From Mytilus galloprovincialis (lineage: Eukaryota > Mollusca > Bivalvia > Mytilida > Mytilidae): a stretch of DNA of 64,000 bases. Location of the stretch: contig NC_134844.1 in assembly GCF_965363235.1 (NCBI RefSeq), positions 57,734,872 through 57,798,871 on the forward strand, written 5' to 3'. Position numbers and translations under genes: made by a program. This document shows positions 21,141 to 32,721 of the stretch, one piece after another (the first letter of the stretch is position 1; every line of letters starts with the position of its first letter). The notes under the pieces are model-generated. The model had not been told where the DNA came from and made no database searches. It was given only the letters and a program-made list of their open reading frames with translations.

Positions 21141-21750
21141 GGGGCCTCGGTGGTCGAGTGGTCTAAGTAGTCGAACTAATATATCACTAGCCTGTCAACA
21201 CTGAGGTTTCGTGTTCGAATCCCGCATGGGGCAGGTGCATTCGACTCCAATCTTAATTGACTGATTGTTGGTTTTCCTACCGACGGTCGGTGGTTCTCTC
21301 CGGGCATTGTGCCTTCCTTAACCAGTTAAAACTGACCACCACGAAATAGCACAATAGTGTTGAAAGTGACATTAAGGTGTTACTTAACACTACAGAGAGA
21401 TAACTCTGTAAAATCAGCTAAACGCTTTAATAACACTGTATTTTTAAGGAAATATTAAGCTTCTCAATGATCAAAATAAATGGTTGTCAAACTGCTATCT
21501 ATCCAACCATTTTTTTCCAAGAAAGTGATTGGTTCAAGTTTTCTGAAATTTTCAGCGGACCATCGGACTTTAGCATGTGTAGGCATCGCACTTTAGCGTA
21601 TACCATCGCACTTTAGCGTGACCATCGTACTTTAGCGCATCAAAGGGTCAAAGTAAATATTTTGTCAAAATTTTATGAAAATTAAACGACCCAAACAATT
21701 TTAGTCAAGGTGTTGGGTACCACCTTAAACACCAATCAATCAGGCAATCA
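21141..21750 (+). mobile_element. tRNA-derived SINE, split by a TTAA MITE
   Basis: The head is tRNA-like: an A box TGGTCGAGTGG at 21151-21161 and a B box GTTCGAATCC at 21213-21222, starting GGGGCCTCGGTGGTCG. Next comes a conserved-domain block (TTGGTTTTCCTACCGACGG, GGTGGTTCTCTCCGGGCA, CCTTCCTTAACCAG, ACTGACCACCACGAAATAGC) that resembles the deeply conserved Nin-DC SINE domain. The tail AACACCAATCAATCAGGCAA lies after the insertion at 21729. It is not a functional tRNA gene, since the acceptor stem is imperfect and the spacing is SINE-like. Confidence 0.8.
21376..21724. mobile_element. 349-bp MITE with TTAA target duplication
   Basis: The element lies inside the SINE 3' part, between TTAA at 21372-21375 and TTAA at 21725-21728. 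Its ends are imperfect inverted repeats, GGTGTTACTTAACAC against GGTGGTACCCAACAC. Removing it restores the expected SINE sequence GTGACATTAAACACCAATC. Inside are four degenerate units of CCATCGCACTTTAGCGT (21559-21640). The TTAA duplication points to the piggyBac or Kolobok type of mobilisation. Confidence 0.8.
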
Positions 21751-22688
21751 ATTAAATTTTTCGAATACTGGTAAAAGTAGATTTGGGTATCAAACTTAAT
21801 GGTTAACATATAACCTTTTCCACTAACATGTCATTGACTCGTTTAATACAATTAGTATAAATTATATAAGTATAACAAAGTGTTATCCATATTATATGAT
21901 AAATAACCATCGCTCCTAATAAACATATCACTTAATGGGTATAGGGATTGATTGATAACAGGACTGTCAGCAAATATGAAAGATGGAAGGACCGCCTCAA
22001 TGCCCCATCCACGAATGTGTTATTTCTGTTGTTATATAGCCTTTAAATGAAATAAACAATTTATAATCAACAATTTTAACATGTATAATGGCGAGAACAT
22101 CTACACAAATAATTTAAAACCAGGCATTGTTTAAGTGGCTGTCAGCTTGGGTTTGGTCATTGTATGAATATTTTCTCATGAAAACTACAGAGTATCCATT
22201 TTGTTCATTTCCTTACTTTTAACTGGTCACTGAACTCTCAAGCTGTTAAAACTCGTAAAACGGCGATTGACATTGTCCATAAACTTAAGGTGTTTGTGAC
22301 TTAAAAAGACTTATTAGGGTTCATCCTCCGATATATGTAAAACAAGATTTGTTCACTCATATGTACGATAATAATTGGTGTTTGATATGTAAAAACATAC
22401 TTTCAAAGGAAAGGGGAGGAATGAAAAATTGTAAAACTTCGTGAAAACTCATTAGCAACATTTATTAACATTGTGTAAAAGTCTAGGGTCACCGTTTTGA
22501 TGAAAAATGCAATGTCAGATATAATAATAACCTTTCAAAATGTGTAATAGGTTGGTTATATGTATACTAAAAACATGTCATAAGACTTGACCAGAACGGA
22601 AGAAAAAAAATAATTGCAAGTATATTTATAGTAAACTAGAGTGCAAAATACTGCTTCTGCAATACCTCGACACGTTAAGAACATGAAT
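21751..22688. other. intergenic, nothing recognised
   Basis: No coding pattern or repeat unit identified. Confidence 0.45.
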
Positions 22689-22689
22689 A

Positions 22690-22945
22690 TAGAAATAGGA
22701 AGATTTGGTATGATTGCCAATGAGACAACTCTCCATCAAAGACCAAAATGACACAGAAGTTAACAACTATGTGGCACTGTACGCTTTTCGTCAAAGAGCA
22801 AAACCCGTACTGCAAAGTAAGCTATAAAAGCCCCGAAATAGCAAATATAAAACAATTCAAACGAGGAAAACTAGCGGCCTAATTTATGTACATAACAAGA
22901 AACAACGAACAAATATGATAAACAGCACAAAACGCTGAATTACAT
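22690..22945 (+). mobile_element. mussel dispersed repeat copy
   Basis: GGAAGATTTGGTATGATTGC through GTACATAACAAGAAACAACG; the 3' end is replaced by the hairpin element at 22956. Confidence 0.85.
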
Positions 22946-22955
22946 TTAATAAATA

Positions 22956-23093
22956 AAATAACACATAGCTGAGAGGGTGATAAAGCAGATTGGTACCCCT
23001 CGAAAAAGCATTGTCAACCTTGGCTTCGCCGCGGTTGACAATGTTTTCTCGGGGTACCAATCGGCTCTATCACCCTCTCAGCTATGTGTTATT
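22956..23093. mobile_element. near-perfect foldback hairpin
   Basis: Arms of about 65 bp, ATAACACATAGCTGAGAGGG at one side and its complement at the other, meet at CCTTGGCTTCGCCGCGG with almost no loop. Related single arms occur at 12339-12455 and 12687-12756. Confidence 0.9.
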
Positions 23094-24860
23094 TATATAA
23101 TGTCAGATAAGAAATGTTTTTTTCCCAGTACAACAGAAAACTAACGACTTGATTTAATTTAAGCTTGTAGCCTCAAACAACAACCTACAGCCAGAGACGA
23201 CAACTATACTACAGGCAGTAACAAAAAACTTGGTCAGTACAGGTATTGTCTGATAAATTTCCTTCATCATCCTTCATAACGCTCATCACTGAAATCTCAT
23301 TCGTCTCAACTCGGAGAGTAGTGGATTCTACCGAGGATTGCCGAATGACTGAAATCTATGAGAAAAGACCTAACTTAAAGTACTAGAGGCAATGAAGCAT
23401 CAAAACACCTAATCTTTGCGAATGAAAATCAAAAATCAAAAAAAAAAAAAAAATAGGCAATTATGTCAATTGACGGAAAACAAGCAATAATCTCAATTTT
23501 AAATAAAATAACTCAGAATGTTTTTGTGTGCTAAACGTCCAGTGGCAAATATTTCATCCAAATTCAGAACGATAGACGTATAATAGATGTGAAGTAAACG
23601 TCAATGACGCATCAAACCAACAACAATTATAACCAAAGACATCTATAGTGCAAAAAACAGTCTTTAACAATTATATAGTTTGGTGTTTTACAACATGTGC
23701 TCCTTTGAAGGAGGGATTTTCTGGAACATTACATAATATGGCAAGCTCTATATTGTCCAGAGTCTACATGTATAAAAATTGTGAAGAATTTGAACATCTG
23801 ACATCATCTTCCAATATCCAAAGTAACGAAATTATTTATAGGACGTCGACATTTTGATATTCTTTTTTTGGTAAGTATCTCATTGGTTTTTTCCTGTATC
23901 TCCTTTTTGAAGAATTTAATGTTGATTTTTGAAATTTTTGGGCTGTAAAATTGTTGATCAGAGAACATCTGTATGATGGGAGCGCTTCATGCTAAAAATA
24001 TGCACATGATAAATGCTTTTACAGCCCAATAATTGCGAAAAAGAAACATAAAGTTTTTATAATGTCATTTTATCCTAGATCTATAAAATTACAGGTAAAA
24101 TAAAGTTTTTATTTGGTTTCTTTATGCATCGCTGTAATGGGGCACATGCAAATGCTATATCAACTCCGCGGATTTTTATGCATCGACCATTCATCTTTTC
24201 ATGAAGAATGATTTTTTCAAAGAGAAGGTAAAAATTAATCGTTTTCATTGAAAAATAAAGAAAAGAATAATTCTTAATAATTGAGTTTCAGAAATGAATA
24301 TTATTCCTGCATGTTAGTGAAAATAAGTCTGTTTTCAAGAAATAAAGTCGAAACAGTTTAAAGAAAAGTCCATAAAATGTTTGATCGATCTTTTAACTGG
24401 TTGATGAAATCGAACTGTTCTGAGGGGAAGAAAACCGATGCAGTTTCACAAGTCATATAAAAAATGTTTGCATCCAACTATTCGTTGTAGTTAGAAATAT
24501 GCTGAAAGGGAGATAAACCACATGAATTTAGAGGGATGGTGATGACGTGTTCAATTTAGCCAGTTGATTTGCATTGCGGATGCGGATCTCTTTGATTTCT
24601 CCCAAGAAGATAAAGAAATCTAGAATTTTGCTACTCTTTGTATTCTATTACATGTGCATAAAAGTCCCTCGTTTAGATAAACGTGACCTCTTGTCTGTTT
24701 GTTTTATTATCTTTTATGGAAATCAATTCAAGAATTATAAGAATAGTCGGGCTTTTTTCCTTTCACTCGGAATAAAATAATTCATGAAGACAAAAACCTC
24801 TTCAAACTTCATATTTCAATGTGAACTGAAAGAATTAAAAAAAAAACAAGAAGTTGTATC
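23094..24860. other. intergenic, nothing recognised
   Basis: AT-rich, with chance ORFs of 68-69 aa (23648-23857, 24574-24780) lacking any recognisable domain. I see no repeat that I can name. Confidence 0.45.
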
Positions 24861-24867
24861 TGTGTAA

Positions 24868-24880
24868 ATTGTTTATTGGT
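24868..24880 (-). terminator. polyadenylation signal (minus strand)
   Basis: On the minus strand AATAAA lies at about 24875, roughly 390 bases after the stop of the 158-aa membrane-protein gene. Confidence 0.35.
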
Positions 24881-25268
24881 ATTTACAGATTATATAAATA
24901 AATTATTATAATTAAATAAATATGTAACAATATTTACAATATATTATAGTATATACAATATTAATATTATAATGCAATACAGTTTTTACAATTGCTCACA
25001 ACTTGCACCAAATAGTCTCAATCTGTACATACATCGCGTCAGTAGCGCCCTTTTCGGGTTAAGAGTTTTACCAAAGGCTCTGTAGTGTATGTAACACAAG
25101 ATGAGTCTGTTTGCAATAGGCTCTGGTAATTAAATTCTTTGTTTGATTTGTGCATCCCTGTTAAAGCCGCAACGATTGAAATAAATATTTCACCGTCTGT
25201 ACAGTTGGCTGTTGCGTGAGCACAGTCTTGCAAGATTACTTCCGGACGTCTAACAGCAGACGAAATTT

Positions 25269-26494
25269 TCACTGGAACATTTTGTACATTCCATAACCAG
25301 CAAATGCACCAAGTATCGTCCCAATGATGATTATCAATGAAAATATGAATCCGTTGAATACTGTAAGTTCTTTGTATTGCCTGGTAACCGTTGGCAATGG
25401 TAAAGTCTGAAATTAAAATAAAATTCATTTTAAAGATATTTTAGTCATACGTTAAGAGTAAGGTGTTCAAGGGCAACTAATTATGCTAAAGAAAAATGAA
25501 TAATTGTTCTTAAAATTCACAGTTTTACCTGTATATAAGGTTTTTTAAACTTGAGCACCACACCACACTGTAAATATCTGTAAATATTTTAAAACCATAT
25601 ATCCCCAAGTGGGAGTGCTCCGATATATAACGGAGGAATCTACCTGAACAGAACAGAACAAAACAACAAATCAAACTGAAGAAAAAAATCAGGATAGTAT
25701 CGAAATGCACTACATTCAGATTTTCGTTGTACAAGCCTAACAAATACAGGGTTGCATTACAGTGCAGATACCAGTCCACGAACAAAGTTTTTCTTTTTAT
25801 ATTTCTGTATTTTCCCTCTTCCAATTTTGGTATAAATAGTGAAAATACAAGATGGCCGCATAATTGTGGACAATTGCGGGTAACATTTATAAACCAAAAG
25901 TAATGGTATAGACAGAGCGATCGAATTCAAACTGATATTGTTACGCACTCTCAGAAATGTGAAACAGTTGATATATTTTTTTCAATTTATTATCCTGAGT
26001 TTTAAAGATAGGGACAGTATTTAAAAAAAACAAAAAACGCTCTCTATGTTTATTGCAAATTTAACTATGATAGCATGTACATAAACGATTAGGTGTAAAT
26101 CCTAAAGAAATAGAGTATATTTAATGGATTCCATCTAAATATAAAATCAACTTACAGTTCCTTGGTAAACTGGTTTATTGGTGAAATATCTGAAATCGAC
26201 GACTGGTAAATTTACTTTGCTTCGCTCAAAACTTGGTACAACGAAAGGAACACCAACGTTCCCAACTGTTCCTTGGTTCACTGATAGATTGATGCGTGTG
26301 TCTGTTTTCTTTATATGTTTTGACGTAGTTTGCGCTGTGGTGGCTATCAAGTCGGGTACAGCGACAGGGTAAGACTTCATCAATCTCGGTTCTGGTAGAA
26401 TAGCCAATGGGTTTGACACAATATTCATTTTACCAATTTTCTGACCAACTGTTGTCTGGTATTTGGCAGATGAGGTTATGTTTGAGTGATACAT
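25269..26494 (-). CDS. small single-span membrane protein, paralog 1 (158 aa)
   Basis: Two coding exons on the minus strand: 26494 down to 26156 (113 codons from the ATG at 26492-26494) and 25406 down to 25269 (45 codons and TGA). The donor is GTAAGT after GGAACT; the acceptor is TTTTAATTTCAG; the phase is 0. The product has a long polar N-terminal part (MYHSNITSSAKY at the start, then DFRYFTNKPVYQGT at the junction). One hydrophobic span follows at about residues 128-150 (FIFSLIIIIGTILGAF), and the protein ends in GYGMYKMFQ. With no signal peptide and the span close to the C-terminus it looks tail-anchored. I do not recognise the family. The gene at 32722-36742 is a paralog with the same last-exon length, phase and C-terminal motif. 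The exon is open upstream of the ATG to an acceptor TTTTAG at 26509, so an upstream noncoding or coding exon is likely; a GTAAG donor at about 27116 is a weak candidate. An in-frame upstream ATG at 26557 would give a false signal peptide encoded by a repeat fragment. Confidence 0.7.
25407..26155 (-). other. intron of paralog 1
   Basis: 749 bases, GT/AG. The minus-strand ORFs inside (25525-25824, 25757-25948) show no domain and are taken as chance frames. Confidence 0.65.
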
Positions 26495-26514
26495 CCTTGT
26501 AACTGTGACTAAAA

Positions 26515-26605
26515 TGGGAAAATATATAAGAATAAGAAAATATAATGATTGCCGCATGGGGCGATTCTCCCGTTTAAAATTTCAAAAGGCATAAAAGTTA
26601 ACAAT
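26515..26605 (+). mobile_element. decayed mussel dispersed repeat fragment
   Basis: TATAATGATTGCC, GATTCTCCCG and AAAAGTTAACAATAATAG align in order with the family core. It touches the 5' border of the paralog 1 exon and explains the hydrophobic chance frame upstream of it. Confidence 0.6.
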
Positions 26606-27539
26606 AATAGAACATTTTGGGATAATTTAAATTGCAATTTATTTCTAATATTCATGTTTAAATTTTCTCAAATATACATGATTTCGACTGAGAAATATTT
26701 GGTGCTGTAATAATTTATTAAAAAAGGGAGTATTTTCATAAATCATGCATGCCGATCAGGCTCAATAAATAATGCTTTAATATGCACATGGATAATATGT
26801 ACGTGTAATACAGGTAATATCTTTAAATAAGTTTACCAGTTTTAAAAAAAAAAAGGAAATTAAATTTCAATCATTGATTTAATGAAATTCGTTTAAATCT
26901 GGAAAGGGATTTTTTAATAGACTGAATATAGATACATATTATCATCAAATAAATATCTTTACTAAAGTGATAGCTTCTTTCAAATATGTAAAAAAAAATT
27001 ATTCATTTTGACGTCCATCTAGTAAATATTTACTTTTTTTACATATAGATTTATCATTTATATTGTTGTATAATAAAATTGACAAAATACTCTTTTTTTA
27101 TTTTTAAAATCGTTCTTACCTTCAGGACAATGCAGGAGGTATAATTAAATAAATAAATATTTATTATATTAATCTTGAACTGCCTTGGTTTCTTGTTATA
27201 AATATTGTTGGAATGTTAAGACTAAAACTGGTATGATACTTTTACAGACATTCTGGAAACATTTATATTAAACGAATTTGTTTTCTTTGTACATAGAGCA
27301 CTTCTTGAGGATTACAATTAGCAGTACTTCATGAGTAATTAAAAAACTATACTTAATGAGTAATTACAAAGTATACTTTCGGAGTAATCAATAAGTTATA
27401 ATCCGCTCAGTCTGTAGTTACTGAATTGATTTTTAATTAGCTTTCGCATACATAAAAAATCATTGATGATGTTTGCATAGCAGGTTTTTGTTGATGATTT
27501 TTTATGGATTGGATTGTATGTATAAGGATTTTATATAGT
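26606..27539. other. intergenic or 5' flank, nothing firm
   Basis: AT-rich. A short motif GAGTAATTA recurs at 27330-27400. A minus-strand donor-like GTAAGAAC lies at 27109-27116. Confidence 0.4.
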
Positions 27540-28112
27540 CTCCCATAACTCTTTTTACAGTGCCTCGTGTTTTGTATAAATTATTTAATATATGTTTAAA
27601 TTTGATAAAATTCCGTCAGTATGGTATAAAGGGATTATCATACCTATCCAAAAATCTTCTACATCGGTTCCCAGGCCGGGATCCTTTGTCTTATCGGGGA
27701 ATAACTTTGGCACCTTGTGCCTATAAATTATATTGTAGTATTTTAAACAATAGATTGGTAAATTGGTTAGATCATAGAGATATTTTACTTGATGAACAAA
27801 ATGGGTTTCGTAAAAGTAGAAGTACTATTGATCATTTCAGCACAATTACGTCAATTATTGAGACAAGGAAATGTAAAATAGTGTCAACTTTTACTGTCTT
27901 TGTAGATTTTAAGAAAGCTTATGCTACAGTGAACAGGAGTTTATTATTTTTTGGAATTAGTTCAAAATTATCACAACGATTTACTCTCAGGTTGAATGTG
28001 CAATCAAATTGAATGGAAACTTAAATGAGTGGTTCAGTGTTAACTCAGGCTTAAAACAAGGGTAAGTTTTATCACCTATATTGTTCAACATTTGTATGGG
28101 GAATTTCATAAA
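27540..28112 (+). pseudogene. reverse-transcriptase fragment of a non-LTR retrotransposon
   Basis: Reading across frameshifts the DNA encodes conserved RT blocks: a PSVWYKGIIIPI-like start, DPLSYRGITLAPCAYKLYCS, ILLDEQNGFRKSRSTIDH, TFTVFVDFKKAYATVNR and, after a frame change at about 28010, SGLKQG then LSPILFNICM. The usual Asp in the KAYDTV context is Ala here. At least two frameshifts and the missing YADD block show that it is dead. The copy is cut at about 28112. Confidence 0.85.
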
Positions 28113-28186
28113 AGGTATCAAAAGCCCTCTCCCTTTTTCCAAAGTCCGATATTTGTTTCCTTTCTGTTTTTAATTATTTTTTGTGT

Positions 28187-28268
28187 TCCATAACCCTTTT
28201 TACAGTGCCTCATGTTTTGCATAAATTATTTAATATAATAATGTTTTAAATTTGGTAAAATTCCGTCT
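28187..28268 (+). repeat. second copy of the RT start segment
   Basis: The stretch from CATAACCCTTTTTACAGTGC to AAATTCCGTC repeats 27545-27615 with a few changes, then stops, so part of the retroelement was duplicated or inserted twice. Confidence 0.8.
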
Positions 28269-28820
28269 TATATTAACATGCCAATGGTAGGATATGCATC
28301 TTGTATAAATGACTAAGACCGACTAAGGCTAATTTGAGAGGTGGTCGGAGGGGTTCTGATCCGGAAATCCCGAGATGCAGAATTAAAAGAAATTCGATCA
28401 TATCCCGAAATCCTGAAATCGAAAAATATATTCCCGAATCCCGTAAGGATCAATCCCAAAATCCCGAGCTTAAAAACACAATTATTCTTCTCCTTTGATA
28501 CAATGCAGCTTTTGGTAAAAGTCAAATTAAATTAAAATTCTGCACCGCTTCAAACATGAAATAAATGTAACTGCTTATATAAAGACCATTATTAGTCTTA
28601 TAAAATATGCTTCTATGGCACTCTATCAGTGCTTTTTCTTTTTAGAGCTGTATTAACATGCCAATGGTAGGATATGCATCTTGTATAAATGACTAAGACC
28701 GACTAAGGCTAATTTGAGAGGTGGTCGGAGGGGTTCTGATCCCGAAATCCTGAAATCGAAAAATATATTCCCGAATCTCACAAGGATCAATCCCAAAATC
28801 TTGAGCTTAAAAATAGAGTG
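28268..28820 (+). repeat. direct duplication, period about 379 bp
   Basis: The block starting ATTAACATGCCAATGGTAGG occurs at 28273 and 28652. The second copy lacks about 40 bp after TTCTGATCC, and both contain degenerate CCCGAAATCC units. Confidence 0.85.
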
Positions 28821-29119
28821 AAAAATAAAAAGGCAGGACAGAGATAACAGCTAAAAAAATGCAGGACAAAATTTTTCATCCTTGATTGATACGTTGTTCT
28901 GTGCAGCATTTTTTGTGATTCTTTATATCCTTATGTGTAGTATATGATAAATATTCAGAATTATATTGCATCCGGTCATCATCTCTTATGGTCCCGCAAC
29001 CTGCCGATACTAATGGTTCTGCATTGAACTATCTCATACTTTTGTATAAACTTGTGCTTATGTTTTTGTGCTAAATCCGTTGGAAGTGTATTACCGAGTT
29101 GATATTTAAGTTATGGAAA

Positions 29120-30580
29120 ATAACCCGGTATCATTGTTTCTAAATTAAATTGTTTTCTGAAATAGGTCTTGAAAAATTATCAGACAGAAGGAAGAAGCAT
29201 AAACTTACTACATTTTATAAAATAAAAAATGGATTTTCTCCAAGTTATATGATAGATTTATTAGAACTTTGTTTTCTCACACCGAATGATTACAATCTTA
29301 GGAGAGACTCTCAGAACTATACCATCCAAAGGTGCAGAACAGTTTCATATTATAGAAGTGTCATGCCATCTGTTGTAAAACTCTGGAATGAATTAGATAC
29401 TAATGCTAAAAAGGCTTTGTCGATTAACCAGTTCAAATATGTACTTGATAAAATATATAAACCAGAGATTCCTCCTAAATATTTTTGTTCAGGTATAAGA
29501 AAATTTAATATTATTCATTGTCAATTACGAAACGATGCAAGTAATTTAAATTCTCACTTGTTTCATGATTTTTTGACAGAAGAACCTTCCTGTCCTAAAT
29601 GTTTATGTAAATGTGAAGACAATCAAAATCAAAATTATTATTTTGATTGTCCATCATACACTCTTAACAGGATGACACTCCTTAATAAACTGTCTGCTTA
29701 TGGAGTTGATATTCATTTAAAGTTGATACTATTTGGTGATCAATCTATGAGTTTTGAAGACAATGTGCAGATAGGTAAGGCTGTTCATGAATATATAAAA
29801 AATTCAGAGAGATTTGTATAATGAAATGTATTTTATAGTCCAAAACCAAATTAACTTTTACTTTGTATGTCTGTATTTTATATTATATTAAGCTCTTAGA
29901 CCCGAACCAGCTGAAAAATAATTAAAATTGAAACAAAAGTTATAAGGAAACGACAGTACATTGAAATTAATATTATTAAACTAAAAAGCTAATAAATACA
30001 CCTTTATTTTTTGTATCATTCATATATTCAATTTGTATATCTTTAATTTCTTAAATCTATTTTTTCTCTCTCTCTTCTTATTATTAACATTCTAAATTCT
30101 TTTTATATTATTATAATTCTTTAATGTATCAATATGGTTACTACTCGCTGTCGTTTTTCTTCAGGTGCAACAATTTAGTAAAAATAAGTACATGATATCA
30201 AACATGTTGTTTTAAAAATGAGTTATTAAATTTATTATTTTAAATAACTGACTGGGGACCATTTAATGTGAGACCTCTAAATCAATGCTGGAGCTTATCA
30301 CCTAGAATATTAAAACTTTTTTCATAATTTATTTTTTCTTATTTTTGTGAGTTTTGAAGCATTTTAAAAATAGTCATACTGTTGATTTTAAAACATCATT
30401 CCAGTCAGCTAAGAGATATTTTTGAAAAAATAATTCTGTTTTGTCATTATGTTTGTGTATGTGTTTCTTTGTTTGTATTTAATATATTGTACCTTGTTTT
30501 GTGGAGAGGGCTTACATAGGCTATGCCTATTGCCAAATCCAATTCAATTTTATTTGAATAAAATATTGTTTAAACTATAA
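29120..30580 (+). pseudogene. 3' part of a non-LTR retrotransposon (ORF C-terminus and 3' UTR)
   Basis: A 223-residue frame (29150-29821) has the typical end of a LINE second ORF: LSDRRKKHKLTTFYKIKNG, YNLRRDSQNYTIQ, SYYRSVMPSVVKLWNEL, then a Cys/His-type region with CPKCLCKCED and YYFDCPSYTLNRM. The 3' UTR ends near 30575 with a GGCTATGCCTATTGCCAAAT block and a TTGAATAAAATATTG tail. The endonuclease and most of the RT are missing, so it is not autonomous. It probably belongs with the RT fragment at 27540, separated by the duplicated insert. Confidence 0.8.
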
Positions 30581-30764
30581 TTGTTTCTTGAAATTAGGTT
30601 TTGACCTAGTTTTCAGTAACTTCGAACTTTCTATAATGAGTTCTTTCAAATCAACTGGTTTGCAATTCTTTTTAGTGCATATTTTCAATTGATGTCCTTG
30701 TTCTGTTTCAAGGGTTAGTTATGATAAGAGAAAAATTGAGTTCTTATACAACCATGTTTCGGGA

Positions 30765-30832
30765 CCTGTTATAGCTGACTGTGCGGTATGGGCTTTGCTC
30801 ATTGTTGAAGGCCGTACGGTTTCTGTCTGCCA
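30765..30832 (-). mobile_element. mussel dispersed repeat fragment
   Basis: Inverse copy of the block GTACGGCCTTCAACAATGAG to the TAGTCAGCTATAA side. Confidence 0.75.
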
Positions 30833-31065
30833 TAGCTATTTAGTGCTATTTACTTCTTCAGGTCGATAGGTGCAGTTCTTACTTTTGAATTGCATAAATG
30901 TGTCTAAGTATATCTGTGACAATAATTAGGTCACCATACTGTCATGGTCATTTTTTTCAAGTTATTCTTGGAATTCCTTAGGGCGACACAACACAGTAGT
31001 TGTCTGTATCTTTGTTTCATGATAGGTAGTTATTTCATTGAAAATCATACATATTTTTTTTTGTA

Positions 31066-31212
31066 TACAAATAAGAAGGTGTGGTATGAGTACCAAATAG
31101 ACAAATCTCACAATGTATAAAAAGTTAACAATTATAGGTCTAACAATTATAGGTCTCAAAGCCTTAAACACAGAGCCTTGACTCACATCAAACAGCAAAC
31201 TATAAAGGGTCT
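31066..31212 (+). mobile_element. mussel dispersed repeat copy
   Basis: AAGAAGGTGTGGTATGAGTA onward, with a local doubling of CTAACAATTATAGGT. It is followed at once by a second copy. Confidence 0.8.
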
Positions 31213-31220
31213 CTATATAT

Positions 31221-31376
31221 GTACAGATATAGGAAGATGTGGTATGAGTGCCAATGATACAAGTCTCCATCCAAGTTACAATTTAGAAAAGTAAACCATT
31301 ATAGGTCAAGTTACGGCCTTCAATATTGAGCTTAGGCTCACACCGAACAGCAAGCTATAAAGGGCCCCAAAAATAT
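31221..31376 (+). mobile_element. mussel dispersed repeat copy (tandem neighbour)
   Basis: GGAAGATGTGGTATGAGTGC through the GCAAGCTATAAAGGGCCCC block, in the same orientation as the copy at 31066. Confidence 0.85.
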
Positions 31377-32721
31377 GTTTACATATGTTATTGAAAACAC
31401 GATTTTATACATGTGTGTCACAATTAGGATACATCATTAGCTAAGGTTTTTCAACAAAATGTTTTATTCAACAAATGTTATCATATAAACATAATAAATA
31501 AATATGATGGTTTTCAAATTGACCAACCACATGTGTTTTGTAAACATGTTGATCGTAGAAGTCTCTCTTTCTACATTTATCTGTCTCTCTTCTTTTTTAA
31601 TTCTACACCAGCTCATATATACCATAGACAACATATATACTCATCCCAATATCTCTCTTTCTCTTTCTCTCTCTAATATATAGTTGTACAACCTTCTTAG
31701 CACACATATACACACAAGTTGCGATATCCACATGTATACAATAACATGTATCTTTAAGACACATCATGAACTTACACAACAAAAGATCTTTGAAATCAAA
31801 AGAAAATCGTGATCATATTACACACAATGTGTGTACAAATGGTATGAAAAAGATACAGCATGGTCATGATATCATAAGCTCGGACGGGATATACACTACT
31901 TTTTTACAGTTTTAATTTAACAACACAAACTAATTTATCTTTCTTTTGGTTGTTCATCGCCGTATGGTGTTAATAACCAATCTTTGATCATCAAACTTTA
32001 AAAATGAAAATGCAGTAGCAGACGGATATATGGAAATAAGGGGTGCCCGGAAGGGTTAAATACATATTATTTGTTAATGCATAGACTTTTAACAAGTCCC
32101 ACTTTTGAAGTTACCATTTTGTCCCCTTATCTATTTCAAAATCCAGGATCAACACCCAAAAAAGTTTTAGATTTAGTGTCATTGCACAATCAACCTCAAC
32201 AATGAACTCTGTATCAACCTGGGTTCCTGTCATCCACACACTACAGTAGCTGTTAGCAATCTTGTGAGTTTCCGCTGATCAATAGCTATGTTACCTTGAT
32301 ATTTTATGATGCATGTATTTTTCGTTGTACATCAAGGTTTTGTATCCATTCCTTTTTGTAATTTCAAATTACCATAAAAGTGTGACTTCAACCTCTTATA
32401 AGAAATTTTAAGACTAAGACTGTCGATTTGCATACGAAACATAATTAGAACATATAGAAGTTGTACATAAAGACAGTTACAATTGAAAATAAAGCAGTTT
32501 ATAAAAATGGGTAAAAAATGCATTTGTATCAAAAAATATATCCGCAAAAGGCACTTTTATAGTTTTTGAACAACCTTGGTTTTTGCATCGTTTTGTTAAA
32601 CATATAGAAGCACCAACTCTGTTAGCAATGTTCCACTGTTCATCAACTTCTATAGTCTTTCATGGCAGCAGTTAAAATGTAACCAATCGCTACAAGGCCT
32701 CCATTTTAAAATGGTTGTCTC
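31377..32721 (-). other. probable 3' UTR and flank of paralog 2
   Basis: No gene recognised. On the minus strand a TTTTATT/AATAAAA stretch at about 31460 could be a polyadenylation signal. TC-rich microsatellite at 31640-31676. Confidence 0.35.

Noticed and set aside
21141..21235. Functional tRNA gene
   Set aside because: A and B boxes are present, but the acceptor stem does not close properly and a SINE body follows.
25039..25428. 129-aa minus-strand ORF
   Set aside because: It is in another frame than the exon with the conserved membrane span, and it reads through the splice acceptor into intron.
26495..26557. Signal peptide for the membrane protein paralog 1
   Set aside because: The DNA aligns with a dispersed repeat fragment, and a splice acceptor TTTTAG lies between it and the conserved part.
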